NCBI RefSeq assembly: GCF_018861755.1
Contig: NZ_JAHLEF010000006.1
Location: 62,001-126,000, forward strand
Source: Clostridium sp. CF012
GTDB taxonomy: Bacteria; Bacillota; Clostridia; Clostridiales; Clostridiaceae
Length of the DNA: 64,000 nucleotides
Direction of reading: 5' to 3'
Each line of letters begins with the position of its first letter. Position 1 is the stretch's first letter. Of this stretch, positions 54,113 through 61,922 are shown in pieces. The notes below the pieces were generated by a model. It did no database searches. It was not told the DNA's origin and saw only the letters and a list, made by a program, of their open reading frames with translations. Position numbers and translations under genes: made by a program.

Positions 54113-54163
54113 AAACTATATTTGGTACAAGGCTTCATAAAAACCTTGTACCAAATATAGTTT
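54113..54163. terminator. 20-bp perfect inverted repeat after the RAYT gene
   Basis: AAACTATATTTGGTACAAGG (54113-54132) and its exact complement (54144-54163) with an 11-nt loop. It may be a terminator or an end structure of the mobile unit. REP-like motif 7 starts 6 nt later. Confidence 0.6.
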
Positions 54164-54169
54164 AATTGA

Positions 54170-54214
54170 TTGTTAACCGTCCCCAACTTGCCTAATTGAT
54201 TGTTAACCGTCCCC
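54170..54214 (-). repeat. REP-like motifs 7 and 8
   Basis: TTGTTAACCGTCCCC at 54170-54184 and 54200-54214, a 30-bp tandem with shared flanks (aattgattgttaaccgtccc). In opposite orientation to motifs 5 and 6. The second ends 8 nt before the cobS stop. Confidence 0.88.
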
Positions 54215-54221
54215 GGCTTGC

Positions 54222-54989
54222 TTAACTCATAGCTACAAACAAAATCATAATTAAAATTTCAACTAACTCGTTATTGGCCCCTAAACTATCTCCTGTAAGT
54301 CCCGTGATTTTGCTTTCACAAAACTTATTAAACAAGAAACTTAAAAGGAGCCCTGAAACTATTAATATAGCACCTTTATTAAACCCTATTAATAAAGTCC
54401 CAAGTATAATAGTTGTAATACCTGTAATAACAATCCTTTTAACATCTATATTACCAATAAATATATTACCTGAGCCCTTTTCTTTAGCATTTTTTCCGAT
54501 AAAAGATATAAACACCACAGTAAATCTTGCAATGATTGGCGTAGCAATTAGTATAAGTGGTAAATTTAATTCTATTATACTAAATACCGCTGCATACCTT
54601 ACTAACATATCAAATACTATAGCAATACTGGCATAAGTACCTACTCTACTATCCTTCATAACTTCTATTATTTTGTCTTTATCACCTTTTAAGGAAAAGA
54701 AACCATCACAGGTATCCCCAAGTCCATCTACATGTAATCCACCAGTAATAACTATTGGTATAATAACTACAAACACAGCTGTAATATTTATAGGCAACAC
54801 TTTTATTAATAAATAATAAACTAACCACTGGACAACCCCAATAAATAATCCTACTACGGGAAAAAATATAGACCCGCGCCTAAAGTTTTCTTTTTCACAC
54901 TTCAAATTTTTATTTATAGGTATACGTGTAAAAAACTGAAAAAACAGTAAAAAATCATTTAAATATTCTTTCATATCATTTGCTTGCAA
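54222..54989 (-). CDS. cobS: Adenosylcobinamide-GDP ribazoletransferase (cobalamin synthase)
   Basis: A 255-residue polytopic membrane enzyme joining alpha-ribazole to adenosylcobinamide-GDP. It has FFQFFTRIPI near residue 16, RGSIFFPVVGLFIG, the active-site stretch GGLHVDGLGDTCDGFFS (about 83-99) and LTGDSLGANNELVEI near the C-terminus, all hallmarks of CobS. The start is the TTG at 54989, which has AAGGG 7 nt upstream. The ATG five codons later has no ribosome site. It ends beside REP-like motif 8, so the mobile unit is inserted right at its 3' end. Confidence 0.95.
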   Translation of the reverse strand: MQANDMKEYLNDFLLFFQFFTRIPINKNLKCEKENFRRGSIFFPVVGLFIGVVQWLVYYLLIKVLPINITAVFVVIIPIVITGGLHVDGLGDTCDGFFSLKGDKDKIIEVMKDSRVGTYASIAIVFDMLVRYAAVFSIIELNLPLILIATPIIARFTVVFISFIGKNAKEKGSGNIFIGNIDVKRIVITGITTIILGTLLIGFNKGAILIVSGLLLSFLFNKFCESKITGLTGDSLGANNELVEILIMILFVAMS

Positions 54990-55044
54990 AGACTTACCCT
55001 TGCAAACTCCACCTCTTTCCTAATTATGCATTTTGCGTTATGTG

Positions 55045-55635
55045 TTATGCATTATGATTAATGGCATCAATATATAAATTACCATATTCATATTTTATAA
55101 CGCTTATGTCACCATTTTTACAACCAAATTTCCAAAACAAATCTATGTTCTCGTTCATAACATAACAATATATAGCTCTTATGACTCCAGAATGAGTGCA
55201 AATCAAAATATTATCACATTCCAACTTTTTAATATCCTCCATAAAACCCTTAACTCTTTCACATAGCTCAATATAGCTTTCACCGCTAGGAGGCACAAAT
55301 TCCATCCAATTATTTTGCCAAGAAACACATTCCTTAGGATAACGCGTCTTAATTTCCTCATAGGTTTTACCTTCAAAATCTCCAAAATTAGTCTCATTTA
55401 TCCTATTATCCTGTATAACCTGAATTTCCACTTGTCCTAAAACTAGATTTGCCATTTCTCTGGTTCTTTTTTTATCACTAACATATACTCTATCTAGTTT
55501 TATATCATTAAAGAAAGCATTAGCTTTATTGCCTTGGCTTATCCCAATTTCATTTAGGCTTATATCCAAATTACCATAATAAGAACCTCTTCTATTTTCT
55601 TCAGTCTGACCATGCCTTAGCAAATAAATATTCAT
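55045..55635 (-). CDS. cobC: Alpha-ribazole phosphatase-like histidine phosphatase
   Basis: A 196-residue histidine phosphatase that removes the phosphate from alpha-ribazole 5'-phosphate. The catalytic His is in YLLRHGQTEENRRG near residue 8. RVYVSDKKRTREMA, NETNFGDFEGKTYEEI and the second His in ILICTHSGVIRAIY complete the site. It sits between cobT and cobS in order of the pathway, with a gap of 17 nt to cobT. A phosphoglycerate-mutase-like generic phosphatase is the alternative, made unlikely by context. Confidence 0.9.
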   Translation of the reverse strand: MNIYLLRHGQTEENRRGSYYGNLDISLNEIGISQGNKANAFFNDIKLDRVYVSDKKRTREMANLVLGQVEIQVIQDNRINETNFGDFEGKTYEEIKTRYPKECVSWQNNWMEFVPPSGESYIELCERVKGFMEDIKKLECDNILICTHSGVIRAIYCYVMNENIDLFWKFGCKNGDISVIKYEYGNLYIDAINHNA

Positions 55636-55652
55636 AATTTCTCTCCTAAATC

Positions 55653-56735
55653 TTACCCTACGGTATTATCCCTTATATCTATGTACTTTTTGCTATCTAA
55701 GGTTGCCTCTTCAAATGTTCCCATATTATCCATTGTGAATAGTGCCGCCTCAATTATATTAAAAGCAAGAGGACACCCTGAGCCTTCTCCCAGTCTCATA
55801 TTCAAATTTAGCATAGGTGCAAGTCCTATTTCCTTCATTATAAACGCTGCTCCCGGTTCCGCAGATAAGTGAGATGCAAATATATATTCCTTCACTAAGG
55901 GATTTAATTTATAAGCACACAGAGCTGCGGCGGACGCTATAAAACCATCAATAACAATAGGCACTCTATTTTTAGCTGCTGATAGAAAGCAACCACATAG
56001 TCCTGCAATATCGAAGCCTCCAACTTTTGAAAGTACATCAATAATATCATTTTTATCTGGTTTATTTATTTCAATAGCCTTTTTAACTACTCTTTTTTTA
56101 TTAATAAATTGCTCCTCAGTAATTCCCGAGCCTTTACCTACTGACATCTCTACTTCCAGACCTGATAAAACACTTAGAATTGCTGCACTTGTGGCAGTAT
56201 TTCCTACACCCATTTCCCCTGTTCCAAACAAATCGTAGCCTTTACGCGCCAAATCGTCAATTGTTTCTATACCAACTTCTATAGCTTTAATAGTTTGCTG
56301 CCTAGTCATCGCGGGCCCTTTCATCATATTCATGGTGCCGTATGCAATTTTTCTATTTATAATTTTAGGATTATCAAAATCCGCATCAACCCCTACATCT
56401 ACAACTGTAATATCACTCCCAACAAATTTTGATAAAACATATACACCGGTAATTTTTTTAGTAAAATTATTAGTAACTGTAGCCGTTACACTTTTAGGGC
56501 AATTAGACACGCCCTCTTCTACAACTCCATTATCACTGCACATTATAACCACATTCTTTTTATTAATCACATTATGTATCTCTCCAGTAATGCCTGCCAT
56601 CTTCGCTATAATATTTTCTATTTCGCCAAGACTTCCTATAGGTTTTGTTAAACTATCAAGTCTATCCCAGGCCTTTTTCATAGCTTCCTTGTTTGCTGGT
56701 TCAATAGACTGCAAAGTATTTTTTAGAATTTTCAT
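55653..56735 (-). CDS. cobT: Nicotinate-nucleotide-dimethylbenzimidazole phosphoribosyltransferase
   Basis: A 360-residue enzyme that attaches ribose phosphate to the lower-ligand base. It has LDSLTKPIGSLGEIE at the N-terminus, MCSDNGVVEEGVS, FGTGEMGVGNTATSAA near 178-193, and LRLGEGSGCPLAFNIIEAA with the catalytic Glu. First gene of the cobT-cobC-cobS group. GGGGG precedes the ATG. No cobalamin riboswitch is seen before it, in contrast to cobD. The base could be any benzimidazole or purine. Confidence 0.95.
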   Translation of the reverse strand: MKILKNTLQSIEPANKEAMKKAWDRLDSLTKPIGSLGEIENIIAKMAGITGEIHNVINKKNVVIMCSDNGVVEEGVSNCPKSVTATVTNNFTKKITGVYVLSKFVGSDITVVDVGVDADFDNPKIINRKIAYGTMNMMKGPAMTRQQTIKAIEVGIETIDDLARKGYDLFGTGEMGVGNTATSAAILSVLSGLEVEMSVGKGSGITEEQFINKKRVVKKAIEINKPDKNDIIDVLSKVGGFDIAGLCGCFLSAAKNRVPIVIDGFIASAAALCAYKLNPLVKEYIFASHLSAEPGAAFIMKEIGLAPMLNLNMRLGEGSGCPLAFNIIEAALFTMDNMGTFEEATLDSKKYIDIRDNTVG

Positions 56736-56825
56736 TTGTATTCCCCCTGTTCTGATCTAAGTCTATCCCATAATTTTAACACATAAACCTTAACGAGTGT
56801 TCATTAGTTGCATTAGTTTTATTAC

Positions 56826-56911
56826 TTATTAACCGTCCCCATTGAAACAACACTGAACCAATAATCTTAAAACATTAATATTAAAAGGTTCATTATTTGT
56901 TAACCGTCCCC
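56826..56911 (-). repeat. REP-like motifs 9 and 10
   Basis: TTATTAACCGTCCCC (56826-56840) and TTGTTAACCGTCCCC (56897-56911), direct copies 71 bp apart in the gap between cobT and the DUF3892 gene. Confidence 0.85.
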
Positions 56912-56930
56912 ACTAAACTTACCCACTAAG

Positions 56931-56962
56931 TTAAAAAAACAGGGACAAATTAATGCCCCTGT
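56931..56962 (-). terminator. Terminator of the DUF3892 gene
   Basis: ACAGGG (56939-56944) and CCCTGT (56957-56962) pair; on the minus strand a run of seven Ts follows. It starts 4 nt after the stop codon at 56966. Confidence 0.75.
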
Positions 56963-56965
56963 CTC

Positions 56966-57226
56966 TTAATATATTTCGTTATCGTCTATAACTGGTAAAC
57001 TATCTAAATTATTTGCTTTATCTCCATCAGGTAAACTTCTTAAGAAATCTTCACCTTTTTTTGAAGTTGATATAGAAACTCCACCGATATTCCCTTGCTT
57101 AGCCAAAATGACTGCTTGTTCTTTTGAAACTATATCTCCATTTTCAAATTCATAAGCTGTTATTTCTCCACTATTGTCCTTAACTACTCTACTAATCATA
57201 TGAGCTGAGTTTTCTCTTTTATTCAT
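56966..57226 (-). CDS. DUF3892 protein
   Basis: An 86-residue protein of DUF3892 (PF13031), common in Gram-positive bacteria. It has AHMISRVVKDNSGEITAYEF, ENGDIVSKEQAVILAKQGNI, and GVSISTSKKGEDFLRSLPDG, followed by an acidic tail. Function is unknown. ATG 57226 is chosen, with AGAGG 10 nt upstream. The frame stays open a further ten codons without a better site. Confidence 0.85.
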   Translation of the reverse strand: MNKRENSAHMISRVVKDNSGEITAYEFENGDIVSKEQAVILAKQGNIGGVSISTSKKGEDFLRSLPDGDKANNLDSLPVIDDNEIY

Positions 57227-57558
57227 AATTACACTACCTCTCTTAATTAAACACATAAAACATGTGCTCTTATTTTAGATACCCCAACAATGTAAATAGA
57301 TTAAAAATAAAGTAAAGTATCTTCCTATACAGTTTTACCAAATATCTAATTATTTATGAAAAATATTTCTATAATTATTTATCAATAATACCAAGAGATT
57401 ATTGCAAATTATTCCCACTTCGTTGTATACTATTTCTTGTTAGCAGCATTATTATATTTGACCGCATAAACTCTGAGCCAGGAGAATATAGACCTTGAAT
57501 TTTAATCACATATTATCCTATATTAGTCTAAAATAAAAATTAAATGGAGGCAATTATT
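57227..57558. other. Gap upstream of the nitroreductase gene
   Basis: No gene seen. A stretch near 57466-57500 (cataaactctgagccaggag) faintly resembles the 3' core of a cobalamin riboswitch, but the other conserved segments are missing. Confidence 0.3.
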
Positions 57559-58338
57559 ATGATAGAAGCTATAAAATCAAGAAAATCAATAAGAAATTAT
57601 AAAGAGGAAAGTGTTTCCGCAGAAGATTTGCATAAGATTAAAACTATTATAAATGATGCTGAACCCTTATTTAACAATATACCTATGGAAGTATTACTAA
57701 TTGAAGATGGTGAAAAAATCAAGGCTACTTTTAAGGGCCTTATGGATAAATATACAAAAGTTAAAGCTCCTCATTATTTAGCCTTTACTTCTGAAATTGT
57801 GGAAGGTCATTTGGAGAATATAGGCTTCATGGGTGAGGAAATAGTTCTTAAACTAACACAGCTCGGAATTGGAACTTGTTGGGTAGGCAGTGCAATTAAG
57901 CAGGAAATTTTCAAGAATATAGTCAAAGTACAGGATAAACAAACATATATAATTTTAGTTGCCTTTGGATACCCAGTTGAAGAATTAAAACCAGTGACAA
58001 CTAGAAAGAGATTAGATAAAAACAAAGTAGTTAACGGCGTTTATGAAAACCAATATGAGCCTATAATACAATCATTTATAGATGCTCCCTCTGCCGCTAA
58101 TTCTCAGCCTTGGAAATTATATATTGAAGATAATAAATTTGACTTATATTTAGAAAACAGAAATATTTTAATGAAGAAAATGCTTAAAGACATGAACCAT
58201 ATAGATATGGGTATAGGACTTAGTCATTTATATAATTCAGCAATTGAGCTAGGATACGCGGTTGAAGTAAAACCGACTCCTCATAGTGAATTAAACAATT
58301 CTATTTATATTATAAGTGCTATTTTAAATAAGGGTTAA
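57559..58338 (+). CDS. Nitroreductase family protein (TM1586-like)
   Basis: A 259-residue flavoprotein with two nitroreductase-like halves. The first begins MIEAIKSRKSIRNYKEESVS and has IGTCWVGSA; the second has FIDAPSAANSQPWKLYIED and HIDMGIGLSHLY. It resembles the TM1586 type (PF14512), in which both lobes lie in one chain. It is predicted to use FMN and NAD(P)H; the substrate is unknown. The ATG at 57559 is preferred over 57544 because GGAGG lies 8 nt before it. Confidence 0.87.
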   Translation: MIEAIKSRKSIRNYKEESVSAEDLHKIKTIINDAEPLFNNIPMEVLLIEDGEKIKATFKGLMDKYTKVKAPHYLAFTSEIVEGHLENIGFMGEEIVLKLTQLGIGTCWVGSAIKQEIFKNIVKVQDKQTYIILVAFGYPVEELKPVTTRKRLDKNKVVNGVYENQYEPIIQSFIDAPSAANSQPWKLYIEDNKFDLYLENRNILMKKMLKDMNHIDMGIGLSHLYNSAIELGYAVEVKPTPHSELNNSIYIISAILNKG

Positions 58339-58361
58339 GTAAAATTTTACCCTACTTAAAT

Positions 58362-58406
58362 ACTATGAGGCAAAACAATTAACAATTGTTTTGCCTCATA
58401 GTTTTA
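58362..58406. terminator. Bidirectional terminator between the nitroreductase and S1 genes
   Basis: A perfect 19-bp stem (ACTATGAGGCAAAACAATT and complement) with a 3-nt loop, followed by TTTTA on the plus strand. It serves the convergent genes. Confidence 0.8.
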
Positions 58407-58422
58407 CTAGAATATATAGTTT

Positions 58423-59418
58423 TTATTCGAATTTAAAATCCTTAAATTTATCTTTTAATATATCTCCTAAAGTTAAGCCTTGCTCTTCCCCATTATATTT
58501 TGAAAGATCGCCATAACTTTTATCTAATGCTTCTTTTATGCTTAAGCTTATTCTCTTATCTTTTTCATTTATATCACCAATTTTAACTTTTACAACATCT
58601 CCAACTTTTAATACATCAGAAACCTTTTCTATACGATCTTCTGATATTTCTGATAAATGAACAAGTCCATCTATACCTGAAGGTAATTGAACAAAAGCAC
58701 CAAACTCCATTATTCTTACTACAGTTCCCTCTACTATATCATTAGTTTTATATGTGCTTGATATATTATTCCAAGGGTTTCCTGCTGCTGCTTTAAGTCC
58801 TAGAGATATTCTTCCTTTTTCTCTATCAAGGTCTAAAATACGAACTTCTAATTCCTGTCCAACTGATACTACCTCTGCTGGATCTTGAACTCTTTTCCAT
58901 GATAATTCTGAAATGTGAATAAGTCCATCAACGCCACCTAAATCTACAAAAGCACCAAATTTAGCAAGTCTTGTTACAACGCCTTTTTTCATATCGCCTT
59001 TTTTAAGCTCATCCCATACTAAATTTCCTTTAGCTTCGTTTTCTTCTTTTTCTATAACTTTTCTAGATAATACTAACTTCTTATTTTCTTTTTCTAACTC
59101 GATTATTTTAACTTCCATAGTTTTTCCTTTGAAATCTTGTAAATTTTCTATATAGGCACTTGACATTTGTGAAGCAGGTATAAATGCTCTAATTCCTTCT
59201 ACCTCAGCTGTAGCTCCACCTTTTACTATTTCATTAATTGTTATTTCTAAAGTTTTATTTTGGTCTAAAATTTCTTGCAATTTATCCCATATTTCAACGT
59301 TGTCCTCACTGTTAACTTGAACCATAGATTCATCGATACTGCCCATTACGTCTTTCATTGTTACTTCTTCGTTATTTTCTTCTGTTATATTATCTGTTGT
59401 TAAATTTTCCGTTGTCAT
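58423..59418 (-). CDS. S1 RNA-binding domain protein (short RpsA/YpfD-like)
   Basis: A 331-residue protein. An acidic N-terminus (1-50) leads to three S1/OB domains: about 50-120 (VKGGATAEVEGIRAFIPAS), 135-205 (GVVTRLAKFGAFVDLGGVDG) and 222-292 (GTVVRIMEFGAFVQLPSGID). Firmicute S1 proteins are shorter than the six-domain E. coli form and their role in translation is debated. ATG 59418 is chosen (GGAG 8 nt upstream) over GTG 59427, which overlaps the ribosome site. It probably binds mRNA. Confidence 0.9.
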   Translation of the reverse strand: MTTENLTTDNITEENNEEVTMKDVMGSIDESMVQVNSEDNVEIWDKLQEILDQNKTLEITINEIVKGGATAEVEGIRAFIPASQMSSAYIENLQDFKGKTMEVKIIELEKENKKLVLSRKVIEKEENEAKGNLVWDELKKGDMKKGVVTRLAKFGAFVDLGGVDGLIHISELSWKRVQDPAEVVSVGQELEVRILDLDREKGRISLGLKAAAGNPWNNISSTYKTNDIVEGTVVRIMEFGAFVQLPSGIDGLVHLSEISEDRIEKVSDVLKVGDVVKVKIGDINEKDKRISLSIKEALDKSYGDLSKYNGEEQGLTLGDILKDKFKDFKFE

Positions 59419-59683
59419 ATAATACACTCCTTCTATTAAATAATTATTATTAAAACTATCCTTGAATTATTATATAGATTATTATAACTTAATATTTTAT
59501 TCTATATACTCATTCAAATCCTGCTTATTTTGATGATTTCATAGAATGACCATAAAATCAGTTTTGTTTATCTGATTTTCTCATCATTGCTACCATTTAA
59601 ATATCACACTATCCATTATACACAAAAAAATCATAAAATACAAAGTTGTTTTAAAATAGTTGGGGAAATTCTCGGGGATCCTT

Positions 59684-59747
59684 GGGGACAGTTAACAACT
59701 ATTTGAACTATTTGCATTTAAAAATACATTAATTGTTAACTGTCCCC
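59684..59747. repeat. REPIN-like inverted pair (motifs 11 and 12)
   Basis: GGGGACAGTTAACAA (59684-59698) and its exact reverse complement (59733-59747) with a 34-nt loop. This 64-bp unit can form a hairpin. Both arms carry the same A variant (GACAG), showing that they evolve together. Confidence 0.85.
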
Positions 59748-59786
59748 CCAGCTCTCCCTACTCTCATGATTATAAAAGTACATTAA

Positions 59787-59846
59787 TTGTTAACCGTCCC
59801 CAGGTTCCGTCATTCTTTAAAATCGCATTAGTTGTTAACCGTCCCT
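59787..59846 (-). repeat. REP-like motifs 13 and 14
   Basis: TTGTTAACCGTCCCC (59787-59801) and TTGTTAACCGTCCCT (59832-59846), each preceded by cattaatt or cattag, as for motif 12. Three consecutive direct copies (12, 13, 14) are spaced 54 and 45 bp. Confidence 0.85.
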
Positions 59847-59877
59847 GCTGCCCAATTCCCATTGCCGCCACTGCCTC

Positions 59878-60816
59878 TTATCTTTCTTCCCTAAAATAGG
59901 CATTAGAAAGTCCAGCTGGGGGTGAATTTTTACTAGATTTATTCATGGAAACTATTACTAAAATTATTATTGTAACCACATAAGGTAGTAAATCAATAAG
60001 ATATTGAGATACTGCAAAATTAGGTAGGCCCTGAAGTCTAAATCCTAATATGTCAAGACCACCAAATAGATATGCTCCTATAAGTGCTCTATGAGGTCTC
60101 CAAGTTGCAAAAATAACTAAGGCCACCGCTATCCATCCTCTGCCCGCTGTTACATTTTCCTGCCACGCTGGTACATAAACAAGAGATAGATATGCTCCAC
60201 CAAGACCACAAAGAGCTCCACCTATTAACGTGTTAACATATTTATATAAAGTAACATTTATACTAGCTGCGTCAGCGGCTGCAGGGTTTTCTCCCACTGC
60301 CATGGTGTTTAGCCCCTTAGTTGTTTTATATAAATATATAAATAAAAGTAGACTTATAACATATCCAAGATATACAAACACATCTTGATTAAAAAATATA
60401 TCACCTATAAAAGGTATATCTCCTATTATTGGAATTCTTTTAGGTACAAAAAAACTTTTAATTTTATCTGGAGTAACTTGCCCAATCAATTTTTTACCTA
60501 CCATACTGGAAAAGCCTGTTCCAAATATAGTTAGTGTAAGGCCACATACAACTTGATTTGCTCTTAGGGTTATAGTTAAGAATGCATAAATCAGTGCTCC
60601 AAAGGCTCCTGCAATTGCTGCAGCTACCATGGCTATAATTGGACTCCCTGTACTTAACCCCGCCATAAATCCAATGACAGAGCCCATAAGCATCATACCT
60701 TCTACACCTAAATTAAGATTTCCTACTTTTTCAGTTAATATTTCACCTAAGGTAGCAAAAAGTAGAGGTGTACCAGCTACAACTGCAGCTGCTAAAAATG
60801 TTGTTATACTATTCAT
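59878..60816 (-). CDS. nupQ: Nucleoside ABC importer permease (NupQ-like)
   Basis: A 312-residue permease of the BPD_transp_2 family with about nine membrane helices. It has GTPLLFATLGEILTEKVGNL, NLGVEGMMLMGSV, and the coupling-helix area GENPAAADAASINVTLYKY. Together with the second permease, the double ATPase and a BMP lipoprotein it forms a BmpA/NupNOPQ-type importer of purine nucleosides. It starts 2 nt after the preceding gene's stop. Confidence 0.93.
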   Translation of the reverse strand: MNSITTFLAAAVVAGTPLLFATLGEILTEKVGNLNLGVEGMMLMGSVIGFMAGLSTGSPIIAMVAAAIAGAFGALIYAFLTITLRANQVVCGLTLTIFGTGFSSMVGKKLIGQVTPDKIKSFFVPKRIPIIGDIPFIGDIFFNQDVFVYLGYVISLLLFIYLYKTTKGLNTMAVGENPAAADAASINVTLYKYVNTLIGGALCGLGGAYLSLVYVPAWQENVTAGRGWIAVALVIFATWRPHRALIGAYLFGGLDILGFRLQGLPNFAVSQYLIDLLPYVVTIIILVIVSMNKSSKNSPPAGLSNAYFREER

Positions 60817-60818
60817 TT

Positions 60819-61922
60819 TTATTTACCTCCCTTTTCTGCTTTAATTTGTTCACTATCAATTTTAACCTTCATTTTCTTTTTATGAAAATTCACTTTATAT
60901 CTAGTAAAGAATTCACTACCTAATACGAAAAATAGTATAACCGCTTGTATTAGTTGTGCCGCCGCTTGAGGTATTCCAAAGGCTGTTTGAATAAAGGAAG
61001 CTCCCTCTAAAAGCGCCGCAAAAAGTATAGCTACTATTACTATAATAGGCGCACTGAGTGCTGATAACCAAGCTATAATTATAGCTGTAAATCCAGCCCC
61101 GCCTGCCACTTCTGCAGTCAAGGTTCTACTTACCGCAGAAGCTTGAATTACACCGGCAATTCCACATAGAGCGCCACTTAAAAATATAGCTATATACATG
61201 GTTTTTCTAATTTTAATGCCTGCGTAAATGGCTGTCTTTTCACTTTCTCCTAGCACTGCAATTTCATAGCCTTTTTTAGTATATTTCATGAAAATATAAA
61301 CTAAAATAACAAGTATAATTGCGATTACCCATCCCATATGTATACCAAAAACCTCTGGAAGCGTTGCATTTGGTGAAAAATTAGGTATTTTAGGGAAACC
61401 CATTGCCCTCTTATCCTTCCAAGGTCCATATTGTAAATATGTTATAAATTTTAAGGCTATGTAGTTTAGCATTAAGGTTACAATGGTTTCATTAGTTTTC
61501 CATCTCCCCTTAAGCAAGGCTGCAATTAATGCCCATAAGCCCCCGCCTAAAATCCCCGCGCAAAACATTATTAGCAGCAGTGGTAATTTATCCATATGAG
61601 GATATTTTAAAGCAAAAAAGCTAGCAGCAAACGCACCCATAACTATTTGTCCTTCTCCACCAATATTCCAAAATTGCATTTTAAAAGCTATAGATATTCC
61701 AAGCGAAGTTATAATCAGTGGTATCGCTTTAATAAGTGTCTGCTTAATACTATAAGAAGAGCCTAGACTACCCTTTATAAGTGCCGCATATACTTCTATA
61801 GGATTAAGTTTAATTAGGAGCAAAAACATGCCTAGTACCAAAAGGGATAGGAGTACTGCAATGCATCTAATTTTAAAATTATCAGTTTTACTGATTTCAG
61901 CTCTTTTAACAATTTGCATCAT
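60819..61922 (-). CDS. nupP: Nucleoside ABC importer permease (NupP-like)
   Basis: A 367-residue permease of the same family, about ten membrane helices. It has TLIKAIPLIITSLGISIAFK, FWNIGGEGQIVMGAFAASFF, the coupling-helix sequence LGESEKTAIYAGIKIRK, and a lysine-rich cytoplasmic tail. The C-terminus overlaps nothing; the gene directly abuts the ATPase gene. Confidence 0.93.
   Translation of the reverse strand: MMQIVKRAEISKTDNFKIRCIAVLLSLLVLGMFLLLIKLNPIEVYAALIKGSLGSSYSIKQTLIKAIPLIITSLGISIAFKMQFWNIGGEGQIVMGAFAASFFALKYPHMDKLPLLLIMFCAGILGGGLWALIAALLKGRWKTNETIVTLMLNYIALKFITYLQYGPWKDKRAMGFPKIPNFSPNATLPEVFGIHMGWVIAIILVILVYIFMKYTKKGYEIAVLGESEKTAIYAGIKIRKTMYIAIFLSGALCGIAGVIQASAVSRTLTAEVAGGAGFTAIIIAWLSALSAPIIVIVAILFAALLEGASFIQTAFGIPQAAAQLIQAVILFFVLGSEFFTRYKVNFHKKKMKVKIDSEQIKAEKGGK

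Larger units (their letters stand above)
53010..54216 (+). mobile_element. RAYT unit bounded by inverted pairs of REP-like motifs
   Basis: Two direct REP-like motifs upstream (53016, 53038) and two downstream in inverse orientation (54170, 54200) enclose one Y1 transposase gene. This is the layout of REPtron/RAYT loci. The whole unit is between cobS and the TnpB element. Confidence 0.75.
59419..59877. other. Gap holding four REP-like motifs
   Basis: No gene seen between the S1 gene and the nucleoside permease gene. The right half is occupied by REP-like motifs 11 to 14. The left half presumably contains the S1 promoter. Confidence 0.6.

Noticed and set aside
53016-54214. REP-like motifs as a CRISPR array
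   Set aside because: The 15-bp motifs are in opposite orientations, irregularly spaced, without uniform spacers, and no cas genes are present.
57466-57505. Possible cobalamin riboswitch remnant before the nitroreductase gene
   Set aside because: Only a short gccaggag-like stretch matches; the other conserved segments, including the AGGTGCC and CCCGC..CTGT parts, are absent.
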